Assembly: GCF_012689525.1 (NCBI RefSeq)
Contig: NZ_CP051515.1
Span: 3,410,001-3,474,000, forward strand
Origin: Paraburkholderia aromaticivorans
Lineage (GTDB): Bacteria; Pseudomonadota; Gammaproteobacteria; Burkholderiales; Burkholderiaceae
Length of the DNA stretch: 64,000 nt
Direction: 5' to 3'
Under the pieces are notes generated by a model. That model was not told the origin of the DNA and did no database searches. It saw only the letters and a list, made by a program, of their open reading frames with translations. The translations under genes and the position numbers were made by a program. This document shows positions 36,182 through 43,601 of the stretch, one piece after another. Every line of letters starts with the position of its first letter. The first letter of the stretch is position 1.

Positions 36182-37615
36182 ATGAACATCGACTGGCCGA
36201 CGATCCGCAACTGCGACGCCGACGCACGGCACGGCGCGACCATCGAACTATCGGGCTGGATGATTCCGCTCGATCCGCAGGCCGACTCCGTCGACTATTT
36301 CTTACTGAGCGCTGACGAACCTTGCTGCGGCGGGTGCGTGCCACGAAATCCGTTGACCTCGATCGAAGTGCATGCGGCTATGCCGATCGCGCCGCAAGCA
36401 GACGCCTTGACACTGCGCGGCCGGCTCGTGCATCTGGTGGACGACCCTGCCGGCTGGCGGTATCGATTGGTCGATGCGAAGCCGCTCGATCTTGTCGAGA
36501 CGCCGTCGCCACGAACGTTCAGCCGGCGCGCGTTTCTGACATCCGGTGCGGCGCTCGGATTGACGGCTTGTGCGCCCGGCCGTTTCGGTGGCTACACCGA
36601 GGCGCACGACGGCGCCGCGGCGCCGACATGGCAGCCGCCCGCGGGCACGCTCACCATCGACATGCACAGCCACGGCGGCCGCGTGATCGTGTCGCGCAAT
36701 CCAGCGATCGGCGCGCATCGTCCGTTCATTCCGCTTGCCGCGCCGATGCGCGCCGGCGGCATGAACGTCATTTGCCTTGCGATCGTCACCGATACGACCG
36801 TCACGCGTGTTGCCGACAACCGTAAGCGTTTCGAAGCCTGGCGCGATCCGCAGCCCGGCGAACTCTATGCGCTCGGTCAGACCGAATTCCAGCGAGCCCG
36901 CGAGCTGATCGAACGTCAGCAGATGCAACTGGTCACGAACACGGCGTCGCTGACGGCTTCCGGTCCGCTCGGGCCGTGCGCGATCATCTCCGCCGAAGGC
37001 GCCGATTTTCTCGAAGGCCAGGTGGATCGGGTCGATGAGGCGTACACGCAGCACCGGTTGCGGCACCTGCAACTGACGCACTACCGCGTGAACGAACTCG
37101 GCGATATCCAGACCGAGCCGCCGGTGCACGGCGGCCTGACCGATACCGGCGTACAGGTGATACGCCGTTGCAATGCATTGGGGATCGTCGTCGATGTCGC
37201 GCACGGCACGTACGATCTGGTCAAGCGCGCGGCCGACACGTCGACCAAACCGCTCGTGCTGTCACATAGCGCGTTGGCCACGCATCCGGGCGCGCGAAGC
37301 CGGCTCATCACGGCGGACCATGCGCGCGCGATCGCGGCCACGGGTGGCGTGATCGGCGTGTGGCCAAGCTCGGGGACATTCAAGGATTTGCATGCGATGG
37401 CCGAAGGCGTCAAACGCGTGGCGGATGTGGTCGGCGTGGAGCATGTCGGCCTCGGCACGGACATGCTCGGGTTTATTTCGCCGCCGGTGTTTCGCAGCTA
37501 CGAGCAGTTGCCCGATCTGGCCAGCGCGCTGCTGCTTGCCGGTTTCTCGCCGGAGGAAGTGGGCGCGATTCTCGGTGGGAACTATCGGCGCGTGTTTCAG
37601 GCGTCTGTGGGTTAG
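36182..37615 (+). CDS. M19-type dipeptidase-like protein with internal Tat lipoprotein signal
   Basis: A 477-residue protein in three parts. Residues 1-100 are a small beta-rich domain (ATIELSGWMIPLDPQADSVD, with DEPCCGGCVP) like DUF3299-type modules. Residues 114-130 read SRRAFLTSGAALGLTAC, a twin-arginine signal ending in a lipobox Cys130. Residues 150-477 resemble membrane dipeptidase (peptidase M19): TIDMHSHGG, ISAEGADFLEG, VDVAHG, LSHSAL and LGTDMLGF are the expected metal-binding places. Substrate is unknown. The ATG at 36182 has AGGGAAG upstream, so the long form is really translated; no good ribosome site was seen just before the Tat segment. Confidence 0.75.
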   Translation: MNIDWPTIRNCDADARHGATIELSGWMIPLDPQADSVDYFLLSADEPCCGGCVPRNPLTSIEVHAAMPIAPQADALTLRGRLVHLVDDPAGWRYRLVDAKPLDLVETPSPRTFSRRAFLTSGAALGLTACAPGRFGGYTEAHDGAAAPTWQPPAGTLTIDMHSHGGRVIVSRNPAIGAHRPFIPLAAPMRAGGMNVICLAIVTDTTVTRVADNRKRFEAWRDPQPGELYALGQTEFQRARELIERQQMQLVTNTASLTASGPLGPCAIISAEGADFLEGQVDRVDEAYTQHRLRHLQLTHYRVNELGDIQTEPPVHGGLTDTGVQVIRRCNALGIVVDVAHGTYDLVKRAADTSTKPLVLSHSALATHPGARSRLITADHARAIAATGGVIGVWPSSGTFKDLHAMAEGVKRVADVVGVEHVGLGTDMLGFISPPVFRSYEQLPDLASALLLAGFSPEEVGAILGGNYRRVFQASVG

Positions 37616-37635
37616 GCCGATCGTTCAAGCAAGCC

Positions 37636-38358
37636 CTAGCGCCCCGCCGCCCACAGTAGCGACAGCCCCGAAGACAACATCAACCCGTCGACGACCAGTT
37701 TGAATGTCGAGGGACTCATCCGAACCACGATCGACCGCGCGGCAAACGAGCCGACCATCAATGCCGAGCCGGTGATCAAGCCATCGATCACCACATGCAA
37801 AGGCAACGCGCCGAAATGATTGAAGACCGCAACTTTGGCGGCATAAACGGTCAGGGAACCCGCCGCTTCGGTTGCGAGAAAAGCGCCTTTCACGAGGCCG
37901 TAAGACATGAACACGGGCACCGTGATCGGTCCGGTAGACACGACGATTCCGGTGAGAAAACCCACCACGCCGCCGATCAGGGAAAGCTGCCACAACGAGA
38001 ACTTGATATCCCGGCGCGCGAGCCAGCGCCGCGTGGGCACCATCGCGACGAAGAACAACCCCAACGCAATTTCGACCGCATGCGGCGGCAATGCGAGCAG
38101 CGTTCGCACGCCCAGCGCCGCGCCCGGCACGGCGGTCACGCAGTAGGCGCCGCACGCCCGCCAGTCGATCTCGCGCCACCACGCGAGGACCTTGCCGAAG
38201 TTGCCCATGATCGCGGCGATCGCCATGATCGGCACCGCCTGTTGCGGACCGAACAGCATCACGAGAACGGGCATCAGCATCATCGACGAGCCGGTGCCGA
38301 CCACGCCGCTCAACATGCCGGCCAGCAATCCGACGCACAGCACCAACAGATATCCCAT
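37636..38358 (-). CDS. TauE/SafE-family anion exporter
   Basis: A 240-residue membrane protein with seven to eight hydrophobic segments of the sulfite exporter TauE/SafE (DUF81) family. The N-terminal motif GMLSGVVGTGSSMMLMP and the repeat GVVGFLTGIVVSTGPITVP are the two halves of the internal duplication. Family members move sulfite, sulfoacetate or other organosulfur anions; which one is not visible here. A G-rich ribosome site (GGGGGCGAC) precedes the ATG. It is convergent with the dipeptidase gene, 20 bases apart. Confidence 0.87.
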   Translation of the reverse strand: MGYLLVLCVGLLAGMLSGVVGTGSSMMLMPVLVMLFGPQQAVPIMAIAAIMGNFGKVLAWWREIDWRACGAYCVTAVPGAALGVRTLLALPPHAVEIALGLFFVAMVPTRRWLARRDIKFSLWQLSLIGGVVGFLTGIVVSTGPITVPVFMSYGLVKGAFLATEAAGSLTVYAAKVAVFNHFGALPLHVVIDGLITGSALMVGSFAARSIVVRMSPSTFKLVVDGLMLSSGLSLLWAAGR

Positions 38359-38418
38359 GTCGCCCCCAATGGTGTGGACGACAATTCTACCTGTGGCGTG
38401 TTGCAGCGCTATCGCAGC

Positions 38419-39762
38419 TTAGCCACCTTCGTCGTCGAAGGTTTTCGGATAGACCCGCACAAGCACGATACGCGGCCCTTTCATCTTCTTGACCACGACG
38501 TCGAAGCGGTCGAACTCGACTCTCTGCCCTTCGCTGGGCAGATCGTTGAGCGCCTGAATCACGAGGCCGCCGACCGATTCGGCCTTGCCTTCGTCGATGT
38601 CGATCCCCAACGCGCGTTCCAGCGACACCACCGGCAAGCTGCCCTTGCCCATCAAGGTGCCGTCGTCCATGCGCGTCCAGTCGGCGTCGCCCTGACGGAA
38701 CTCGTCGTGAATCTGGCCCACCAGCGCGCCGAGCAGATTGTCGAGCGTCAGGAAACCGATCGGCTTCTCCCGCTTGTGGCCGACCAGCGCGAAGTGCGGC
38801 GCGCCCTTGCGGAAGCGGCGAAACAGTTCGAGCGCCGGCATTTCCGGCGTGACGTATTGCACAGGCCGCGCGTATTTGGAGAGATCCTCAAGCGTGCTGC
38901 CCGCATGGCGGGCCAGCAGCAAGTCCTTCAAATGGATCATGCCGGCCACGCGCTCGCCGGATGCGTCTTCGAACAGCGGATAACGGCTGAAGCGATGCCG
39001 CGCCACCACCTGCATGTTTTCGCGCAACGGCAAATCGCGGCGCAAGCCGATCATTTCGTAGGCCGGACGCATGAGGTCCGACACGGTCATGCGCGAAAAA
39101 TCGAGCGAGTGCGCGATCGTGTTCCACTCGTCCTGACTGTAGGCGCCGTCCGCCGAACCCAGTTCCGTGGCGACGTTAGCGCGGCGGCCGCGCAGGATCA
39201 GCTTGAGTTCGTCGGTGGAGTAATGCGAGTCGTGGCCGTGATCGGCGTCGAGCCCGGTGAGTTTGAGCACGGCGTTGGCGCTCGTATTGAGCACCCAGAT
39301 TGCCGGATACATGGCCCAGTAAAAGCCGTAGAGCGGCGTGGCGGCCCAGAGCGATACCTTTTCCGCCTCGCGGATCGCCAGCGACTTCGGCGCCAGTTCG
39401 CCCACCACGATATGCAGGAACGAAATGCACGAGAACGCGAAGAACAGCGAAATGCCGTGGATCAGCTTCTCCGATTCCACGCCGAGCAGACTGAAGACCG
39501 GTGTGAGCAACTCCGCGAACGCGGGCTCGCCGATCCAGCCGAGCCCGAGCGACGCCAGTGTGATGCCGAGCTGGCAGGCGGACAGATAGGCGTCGAGGCG
39601 CCCGTGCACCTTGCCCAGCAGACGCCCGCGCATGCCATGTTTGGCGGCAAGGCTTTGCACGCGCGTCTGCCGCAGTTTGACCAGACCGAATTCAGCGGCA
39701 ACAAAGAAACCGTTGAGGGCAACGAGAAACAATGCACCAATAAGGGCGACGACCTGGATCAA
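38419..39762 (-). CDS. CNNM/CorC-type hemolysin family membrane protein
   Basis: A 447-residue inner-membrane protein: DUF21/CNNM transmembrane domain (residues 1-195, FLVALNGFFVAAEFGLVKLR, HIVVGELAPKSLAI), a pair of CBS domains (about 215-335, RMTVSDLMRPAYEMI) and a C-terminal CorC/HlyC domain (SVGGLVIQALNDLPSEG). Relatives take part in magnesium or cobalt export and stress tolerance; the hemolysin name is historical. The TTG at 39762 is chosen because GGAG lies nine bases upstream; the frame could begin seven codons earlier at another TTG. Confidence 0.87.
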   Translation of the reverse strand: MIQVVALIGALFLVALNGFFVAAEFGLVKLRQTRVQSLAAKHGMRGRLLGKVHGRLDAYLSACQLGITLASLGLGWIGEPAFAELLTPVFSLLGVESEKLIHGISLFFAFSCISFLHIVVGELAPKSLAIREAEKVSLWAATPLYGFYWAMYPAIWVLNTSANAVLKLTGLDADHGHDSHYSTDELKLILRGRRANVATELGSADGAYSQDEWNTIAHSLDFSRMTVSDLMRPAYEMIGLRRDLPLRENMQVVARHRFSRYPLFEDASGERVAGMIHLKDLLLARHAGSTLEDLSKYARPVQYVTPEMPALELFRRFRKGAPHFALVGHKREKPIGFLTLDNLLGALVGQIHDEFRQGDADWTRMDDGTLMGKGSLPVVSLERALGIDIDEGKAESVGGLVIQALNDLPSEGQRVEFDRFDVVVKKMKGPRIVLVRVYPKTFDDEGG

Positions 39763-39855
39763 AGCGAAAGGCTCCGGCAACAAAAGTTGTCAGTATAGAG
39801 GGTGAAAGCTCGGTGAAATCTGCATCGTGCAACCGAAGTGGCGGAGTCCAACCGT

Positions 39856-40677
39856 TCACTTTGCCGCGCTTGCGCTCAGCGGGATGCGTAGTGCGAGCGT
39901 GGCCATGTTGCTGCCGGCTGCGTCACCTCCGATTGCTTCGCCCTGCTCGAAACTGCCGCCGTGCGCTTCCGCGACGCGCTTGCACAACGCCAGCACCCAT
40001 GCGATCCGTCTCGCTTCGCGCGGCTCGCGCGCCTGCTTGCGGGCAAACGCTTCGAGCACATGAGGCAAGGCGGGATCCTGCAACGCAGCGCAGTTCGTGT
40101 CGTACAAGAGGCTGGCGTGCCATGTGCTCGTGTCGGCTTTCGTGGACAGGACGACCGTGGCGCCTTCCGGGCTCGTTTCGACTGCGAACGTCAGCATCAG
40201 CCATAGCGCGGCAGCGAGGCGCTCGCGGTCGCCCTTGAGTTGCTCGGTGGCGAGTTGCGAGTCGAGCGTGACTTCCACGCCGCGCGTGCGAGCCAGGCCC
40301 GAGCGGACTTCTTCCACGGTTTCATCGAGTAACGGATGCAGTGGGAATGACGCATAGGCCAGCGCCAGCGATTTCGTTTCGGCGCGCGTGGCGTCGACGA
40401 TCGTCTCGAGCAGCTTGACCTGCTGGTCCACGCCATTACGAATGCCGGTGACGGCGCGCTGCGCGTTGGGGTCGTTCGCGTCGAGCTTGCGCTCCAGCAC
40501 GTACGCCCAGCTATGGATGGCATTCAACGGACCGCGCAGATCATGCGACACCAGCGAGAGCACATGGTCACGCATGAACAGCGCGGTTTCCGCGCGCAGG
40601 TGCGCGGTGCGTTCGGATACGGCGAAGCCGGAAGGGACCGTTTTTTCGCCGGCAGTTCCGGTTGAAGACGTTGTCAC
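39856..40677 (-). CDS. Histidine-kinase-like protein with degenerate ATP-binding domain
   Basis: A 273-residue soluble protein. The dimerisation/H-box region is intact (LSLVSHDLRGPLNAIHSW) with phosphoacceptor His45. The C-terminal half follows the HATPase layout (GDRERLAAALWLML, then RVAEAHGGSF and a final LALRIPL), but the N-box Asn is missing (LTFAVET), no DxGxG is present (YDTNCAALQD) and no GxGL is present (ARRIAWVLALCK). It probably cannot bind ATP and may act as a phosphotransfer or scaffold protein. No response regulator gene is adjacent. There is no membrane segment or sensor domain. Confidence 0.75.
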   Translation of the reverse strand: MTTSSTGTAGEKTVPSGFAVSERTAHLRAETALFMRDHVLSLVSHDLRGPLNAIHSWAYVLERKLDANDPNAQRAVTGIRNGVDQQVKLLETIVDATRAETKSLALAYASFPLHPLLDETVEEVRSGLARTRGVEVTLDSQLATEQLKGDRERLAAALWLMLTFAVETSPEGATVVLSTKADTSTWHASLLYDTNCAALQDPALPHVLEAFARKQAREPREARRIAWVLALCKRVAEAHGGSFEQGEAIGGDAAGSNMATLALRIPLSASAAK

Positions 40678-40721
40678 GATCGAGCCCTCTCAGGCAGTGC
40701 ATGATGATTGAAAGAAGCCCC

Positions 40722-40727
40722 ATTATA
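40722..40727 (-). promoter_or_regulatory. -10 box of the kinase-like gene
   Basis: A perfect TATAAT on the minus strand, 44 bases before the ATG of the kinase-like gene. No strong -35 element is present at the usual spacing. Confidence 0.4.
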
Positions 40728-40800
40728 GGCATGCCGTCCGGCGCGACCAGCTTGGCCGGACGGCCAACTGGCACGCAATCCACGTGCCACGCGGCAATCC

Positions 40801-40829
40801 TCGGCATGCGGCGCCAACACGCCTACAAT
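40801..40829 (+). promoter_or_regulatory. Promoter of the FKBP isomerase gene
   Basis: -35 TCGGCA (40801-40806) and -10 TACAAT (40824-40829) are 17 bases apart. GAGGAG follows just before the ATG at 40865. Confidence 0.55.
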
Positions 40830-40864
40830 GTCGGTTTTTACGTTTTTGACCTGAGGAGCGACAT

Positions 40865-41206
40865 ATGTCGACTGTGACTACCGAATCCGGCTTGAAGTAC
40901 GAAGACATCGTTGAAGGCACTGGCACCGAAGCAGTGGCCGGCAAGACCGTCAGCGTGCATTACACCGGCTGGCTGACCGATGGCCAGAAGTTCGACTCGA
41001 GCAAGGACCGCAACGACCCGTTCGCCTTCGTGCTGGGCGGCGGCATGGTCATCAAGGGCTGGGACGAAGGCGTGCAAGGCATGAAGGTCGGCGGCACGCG
41101 CAAGCTGACCATCCCGCCGCAACTCGGCTACGGCGTGCGCGGCGCGGGCGGCGTGATTCCGCCGAACGCAACGCTCGTGTTCGAAGTCGAATTGCTGGGC
41201 GTCTAA
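40865..41206 (+). CDS. FKBP-type peptidyl-prolyl isomerase
   Basis: A 113-residue single-domain FKBP that speeds cis-trans turning of proline bonds in the cytoplasm. The fold is complete: [55 protein letters not shown] and [10 protein letters not shown]. Tyr, Phe, Asp and Trp residues of the ligand pocket are present. No signal peptide or extra chaperone loop is seen. A GAGGAG ribosome site and an upstream promoter suggest strong expression. An AraC gene follows 31 bases later. Confidence 0.93.
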   Translation: MSTVTTESGLKYEDIVEGTGTEAVAGKTVSVHYTGWLTDGQKFDSSKDRNDPFAFVLGGGMVIKGWDEGVQGMKVGGTRKLTIPPQLGYGVRGAGGVIPPNATLVFEVELLGV

Positions 41207-41237
41207 GTTTTTCGCTGTACTGTCCTGCGCACCGTCG

Positions 41238-42017
41238 ATGAGCCACGCCGCCGTCACCGCTCCTAGCGTTTCGCTGCGCCGCTACGGCGCGATCGAGGCG
41301 TCGGACGTGCACGACTTTCACCAGGTCGTGCTCGGCCTCGACGGCGCGATGATGATGGCGGTGGACGGCGTCGCGCAACGGCTTGATGCCGGTTCCGGCT
41401 GGCTGATCCCGGCGGGCGCCCGGCACGATTACGCGGGCGTCGGCGAAAACCGGCAGTTGGTGCTGGATTTGCCGGCCGCGTCGCTGGCCGTGCCGGAACG
41501 CTTGTTCGACCGCGCGCGGGCCGTCTCCGTGGAAGGCTCGCTTGCGCAACTCGTGCATCGCATCGCGGCGCACGCTACCGGCGGTGCTCTCGGCGACGAT
41601 CTGGATTCACGGCGTTTTCATTGGGACGCAGCCGCGCGCCTCGGCGCCGCGTTGGTGGCCGACGCGGGCACAACGGCCGGCGCACAGGCGGCTGGCGCGG
41701 GGCTCGACTTTGCACGTATCGACCGCTGGTTGCGCGCGCATTTGTCGGAGCCTTTGCGGATCGCCGACCTCGCCGCGCATTGCGGTTTCGGGATGCGGCG
41801 CTTTCATCAGCTTTTTATCGAGGCCTTCGGTGAGACGCCGCATCGCTATTTGCAGCGGCTGCGGCTCGATACGTCGATCACGCTGCTCGCCGATCCGCGC
41901 ATTTCGCTGACCGATATCGCGTTGGATATCGGCTTCGGCGATCAGAGCGCTTACACGCACGCGTTCACGCGGCGTTTCGGGCTGGCGCCCGGTCAGTGGC
42001 GCGCATTGCGTCACTGA
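41238..42017 (+). CDS. AraC-family transcription regulator
   Basis: A 259-residue regulator with an N-terminal cupin-like ligand domain (residues 1-85, GWLIPAGARHDYAGVGENRQ) and a C-terminal double helix-turn-helix (about 155-255): LRIADLAAHCGFGMRRFHQL, then DIALDIGFGDQSAYTHAFTR and RRFGLAPGQWR. The ligand and target genes are unknown. It lies 31 bases after the FKBP gene on the same strand and may be co-transcribed; it is convergent with metZ. Confidence 0.87.
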   Translation: MSHAAVTAPSVSLRRYGAIEASDVHDFHQVVLGLDGAMMMAVDGVAQRLDAGSGWLIPAGARHDYAGVGENRQLVLDLPAASLAVPERLFDRARAVSVEGSLAQLVHRIAAHATGGALGDDLDSRRFHWDAAARLGAALVADAGTTAGAQAAGAGLDFARIDRWLRAHLSEPLRIADLAAHCGFGMRRFHQLFIEAFGETPHRYLQRLRLDTSITLLADPRISLTDIALDIGFGDQSAYTHAFTRRFGLAPGQWRALRH

Positions 42018-42080
42018 GTTTTCACTGCACTGAGTCTCACTGCGCGAGCCGCCTGAACGGAGCGGCCCGCTTGTCCTGCC

Positions 42081-42096
42081 TTGAGCTTTCGCTCAA
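42081..42096 (-). other. Hairpin with GAAA loop after metZ
   Basis: On the minus strand TTGAGC-GAAA-GCTCAA forms a 6-bp stem capped by a stable GNRA loop, nine bases past the metZ stop. No T run follows, so it may be an RNA end-protecting hairpin or a weak terminator. Confidence 0.35.
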
Positions 42097-42105
42097 AACC
42101 TTCGC

Positions 42106-43296
42106 TCAACCCGCCAGACCGCGCTCCAGATCACCGCGGATATCACCGGCGTTTTCCAGACCGACGGCAAGACGAATCAAGCCTTCGCTGATGCCCGCCG
42201 CCGCGCGCGCTTCCGGCGTCACGCGACCATGCGTGGTCGTAGCCGGATGCGTGATGGTGGTACGCGTATCGCCGAGGTTGCCGGTGATCGAGCAGATCTT
42301 CGTGTTGTCGATCACACGCCATGCATTCGCGCGCATTTGCTCCGGCGTATCGCCCTTCAGTTCGAACGAGAGGATCGCGCCGCCCGCCTTCTGCTGACGC
42401 ATGGCCAGCGCGTGCTGCGGATGCGATTCCAGCCCCGGATAGAACACGCGATTCACGGCCGGATGCGTGTCCAGCCAGCGTGCGATTTCGAGCGCATTCG
42501 CCGACTGCTTTTCAACGCGCAGCGACAGCGTTTCCATGCCCTTGAGCAACACCCATGCGTTGAACGCGGACAGCGTCGGCCCGGCGCTGCGAACGAACGG
42601 GAACACCTTTTCCATGATGAACTGCTTCGAGCCGACCAGCGCGCCGCCAAGCACACGCCCCTGACCGTCGAGGAACTTGGTGGCCGAATGCATCACGACG
42701 TCCGCGCCGAGCTTCAACGGCTGTTGCAAGGCCGGGCTGCAGAAACAGTTGTCGACTACGAACAGCGCGTTGGACGCCTTGGCGATCTTGCTGATCGCTT
42801 CAATGTCGGCGACTTCGGTCAACGGATTCGACGGCGTTTCGAGGAAGAACATCTTCGTCTCCGGACGCACGGCGTTTTTCCACGCGTCCAGATCGGTCGG
42901 ATCGACGAACGTGGTCGTGATGCCGAACTTGCTGAAGATCTGCGAGAACATGCCGAGCGTCGAGCCGAACAGCGCCTGCGAGCTGACCAGATGGTCGCCC
43001 GCCTGCAACGCCGACATCACCACCGACATGATCGCCGCCATGCCCGACGCCGTCGCCATGCAGGCTTCGCCGCCTTCGAGCGCGGCCAGACGATCCTGGA
43101 ACATGGAGACGGTCGGGTTCGTGAAGCGCGAGTAGGTGTAGTTGTCTTCGGAATTCTTGAATTTTTCGGCCGCGTCGGCGGCGCTCTCGAACACGAAGCT
43201 CGAAGTCAGGAAAATCGCTTCCGAATGTTCGTTGAAGTCGCTGCGCACCGTGCCCGAGCGGACTGCCAGCGTGTCGAAGTTCAGGGAGTCGTCCAT
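42106..43296 (-). CDS. metZ: O-succinylhomoserine sulfhydrylase
   Basis: A 396-residue pyridoxal-phosphate enzyme of the Cys/Met metabolism family that makes homocysteine from O-succinylhomoserine and sulfide, part of methionine synthesis. The PLP lysine is Lys207 in HSATKFLDGQGRVLGG; YSRFTNPTVSMFQDRLAALE and TASGMAAIMSVV are typical. The ATG at 43296 is preferred to an in-frame TTG six codons upstream. The leader contains a SAM-II-like aptamer and a terminator, so transcription should fall when S-adenosylmethionine is plentiful. The upstream neighbour is purF, separated by its own terminator. Confidence 0.92.
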   Translation of the reverse strand: MDDSLNFDTLAVRSGTVRSDFNEHSEAIFLTSSFVFESAADAAEKFKNSEDNYTYSRFTNPTVSMFQDRLAALEGGEACMATASGMAAIMSVVMSALQAGDHLVSSQALFGSTLGMFSQIFSKFGITTTFVDPTDLDAWKNAVRPETKMFFLETPSNPLTEVADIEAISKIAKASNALFVVDNCFCSPALQQPLKLGADVVMHSATKFLDGQGRVLGGALVGSKQFIMEKVFPFVRSAGPTLSAFNAWVLLKGMETLSLRVEKQSANALEIARWLDTHPAVNRVFYPGLESHPQHALAMRQQKAGGAILSFELKGDTPEQMRANAWRVIDNTKICSITGNLGDTRTTITHPATTTHGRVTPEARAAAGISEGLIRLAVGLENAGDIRGDLERGLAG

Positions 43297-43327
43297 GTTG
43301 GTTCTGGTTTCCAATGTTCCATGGCTG

Positions 43328-43376
43328 CGTTCGGCGTCTGCGGCTCACGTGTGAGGTGAGTATGTGAGGCCGAACG
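43328..43376 (-). other. 8-bp hairpin in the metZ leader after the terminator
   Basis: On the minus strand CGTTCGGC (43369-43376) pairs with GCCGAACG (43328-43335), with CTCAC and GTGAG pairing inside. It sits between the terminator and the metZ ATG and would be at the 5' part of read-through RNA near the ribosome site. Its role is unknown. Confidence 0.5.
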
Positions 43377-43383
43377 GCAGCAA

Positions 43384-43420
43384 CAAAAAAGCCCGCTTTT
43401 GCGTCGGCATAAGCGGGCTT
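43384..43420 (-). terminator. Intrinsic terminator downstream of the SAM-II-like aptamer
   Basis: A perfect 10-bp stem (AAGCCCGCTT / AAGCGGGCTT) is followed on the minus strand by a run of T residues. It lies about 50 bases after the aptamer and 88 bases before the metZ ATG, the arrangement of a transcription-attenuating riboswitch. Confidence 0.85.
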
Positions 43421-43471
43421 CATGTGCGGGGGAAAGCTGGAGCGGAGGTAGATAAATGCGGCTTTTCCACC

Positions 43472-43532
43472 ATTCGCTTTAGCTGTTTCGGGTTGCCCCG
43501 CGTCCGCAAGCTGAGTTCAAATCGACGCAAGC
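43472..43532 (-). ncRNA. SAM-II (SAM-alpha) riboswitch aptamer candidate, metZ leader
   Basis: Read on the minus strand: P1 arm GCGTC (43524-43528), loop beginning GATTTGAACTC and ending GCTTGCG, P1 arm GACGC (43500-43504), a small GGGGCAACCC element, then AAACAGCTAAAGCG (43476-43483 for GCTAAAGC). The GATTT-loop-TTGC, P1 pairing and conserved GCTAAA tail match SAM-II, an H-type pseudoknot that binds S-adenosylmethionine. It lies directly upstream of a terminator and metZ, a methionine gene. The pseudoknot pairing was not modelled. Confidence 0.72.
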
Positions 43533-43546
43533 CGTCATGCTAACAC

Positions 43547-43583
43547 GCTCCCGGCGTGGCGTGCAGCGTGCCGCGCCGGGAGC
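43547..43583 (-). terminator. purF terminator hairpin
   Basis: GCTCCCGGCG and CGCCGGGAGC pair perfectly over 10 bases around a 17-base loop, starting 19 bases after the purF stop. Only a few T residues follow (GTGTTAG), so it is a moderate terminator. It separates purF from the metZ leader. Confidence 0.6.
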
Positions 43584-43601
43584 GGATCATTCAAGCCGCG
43601 C

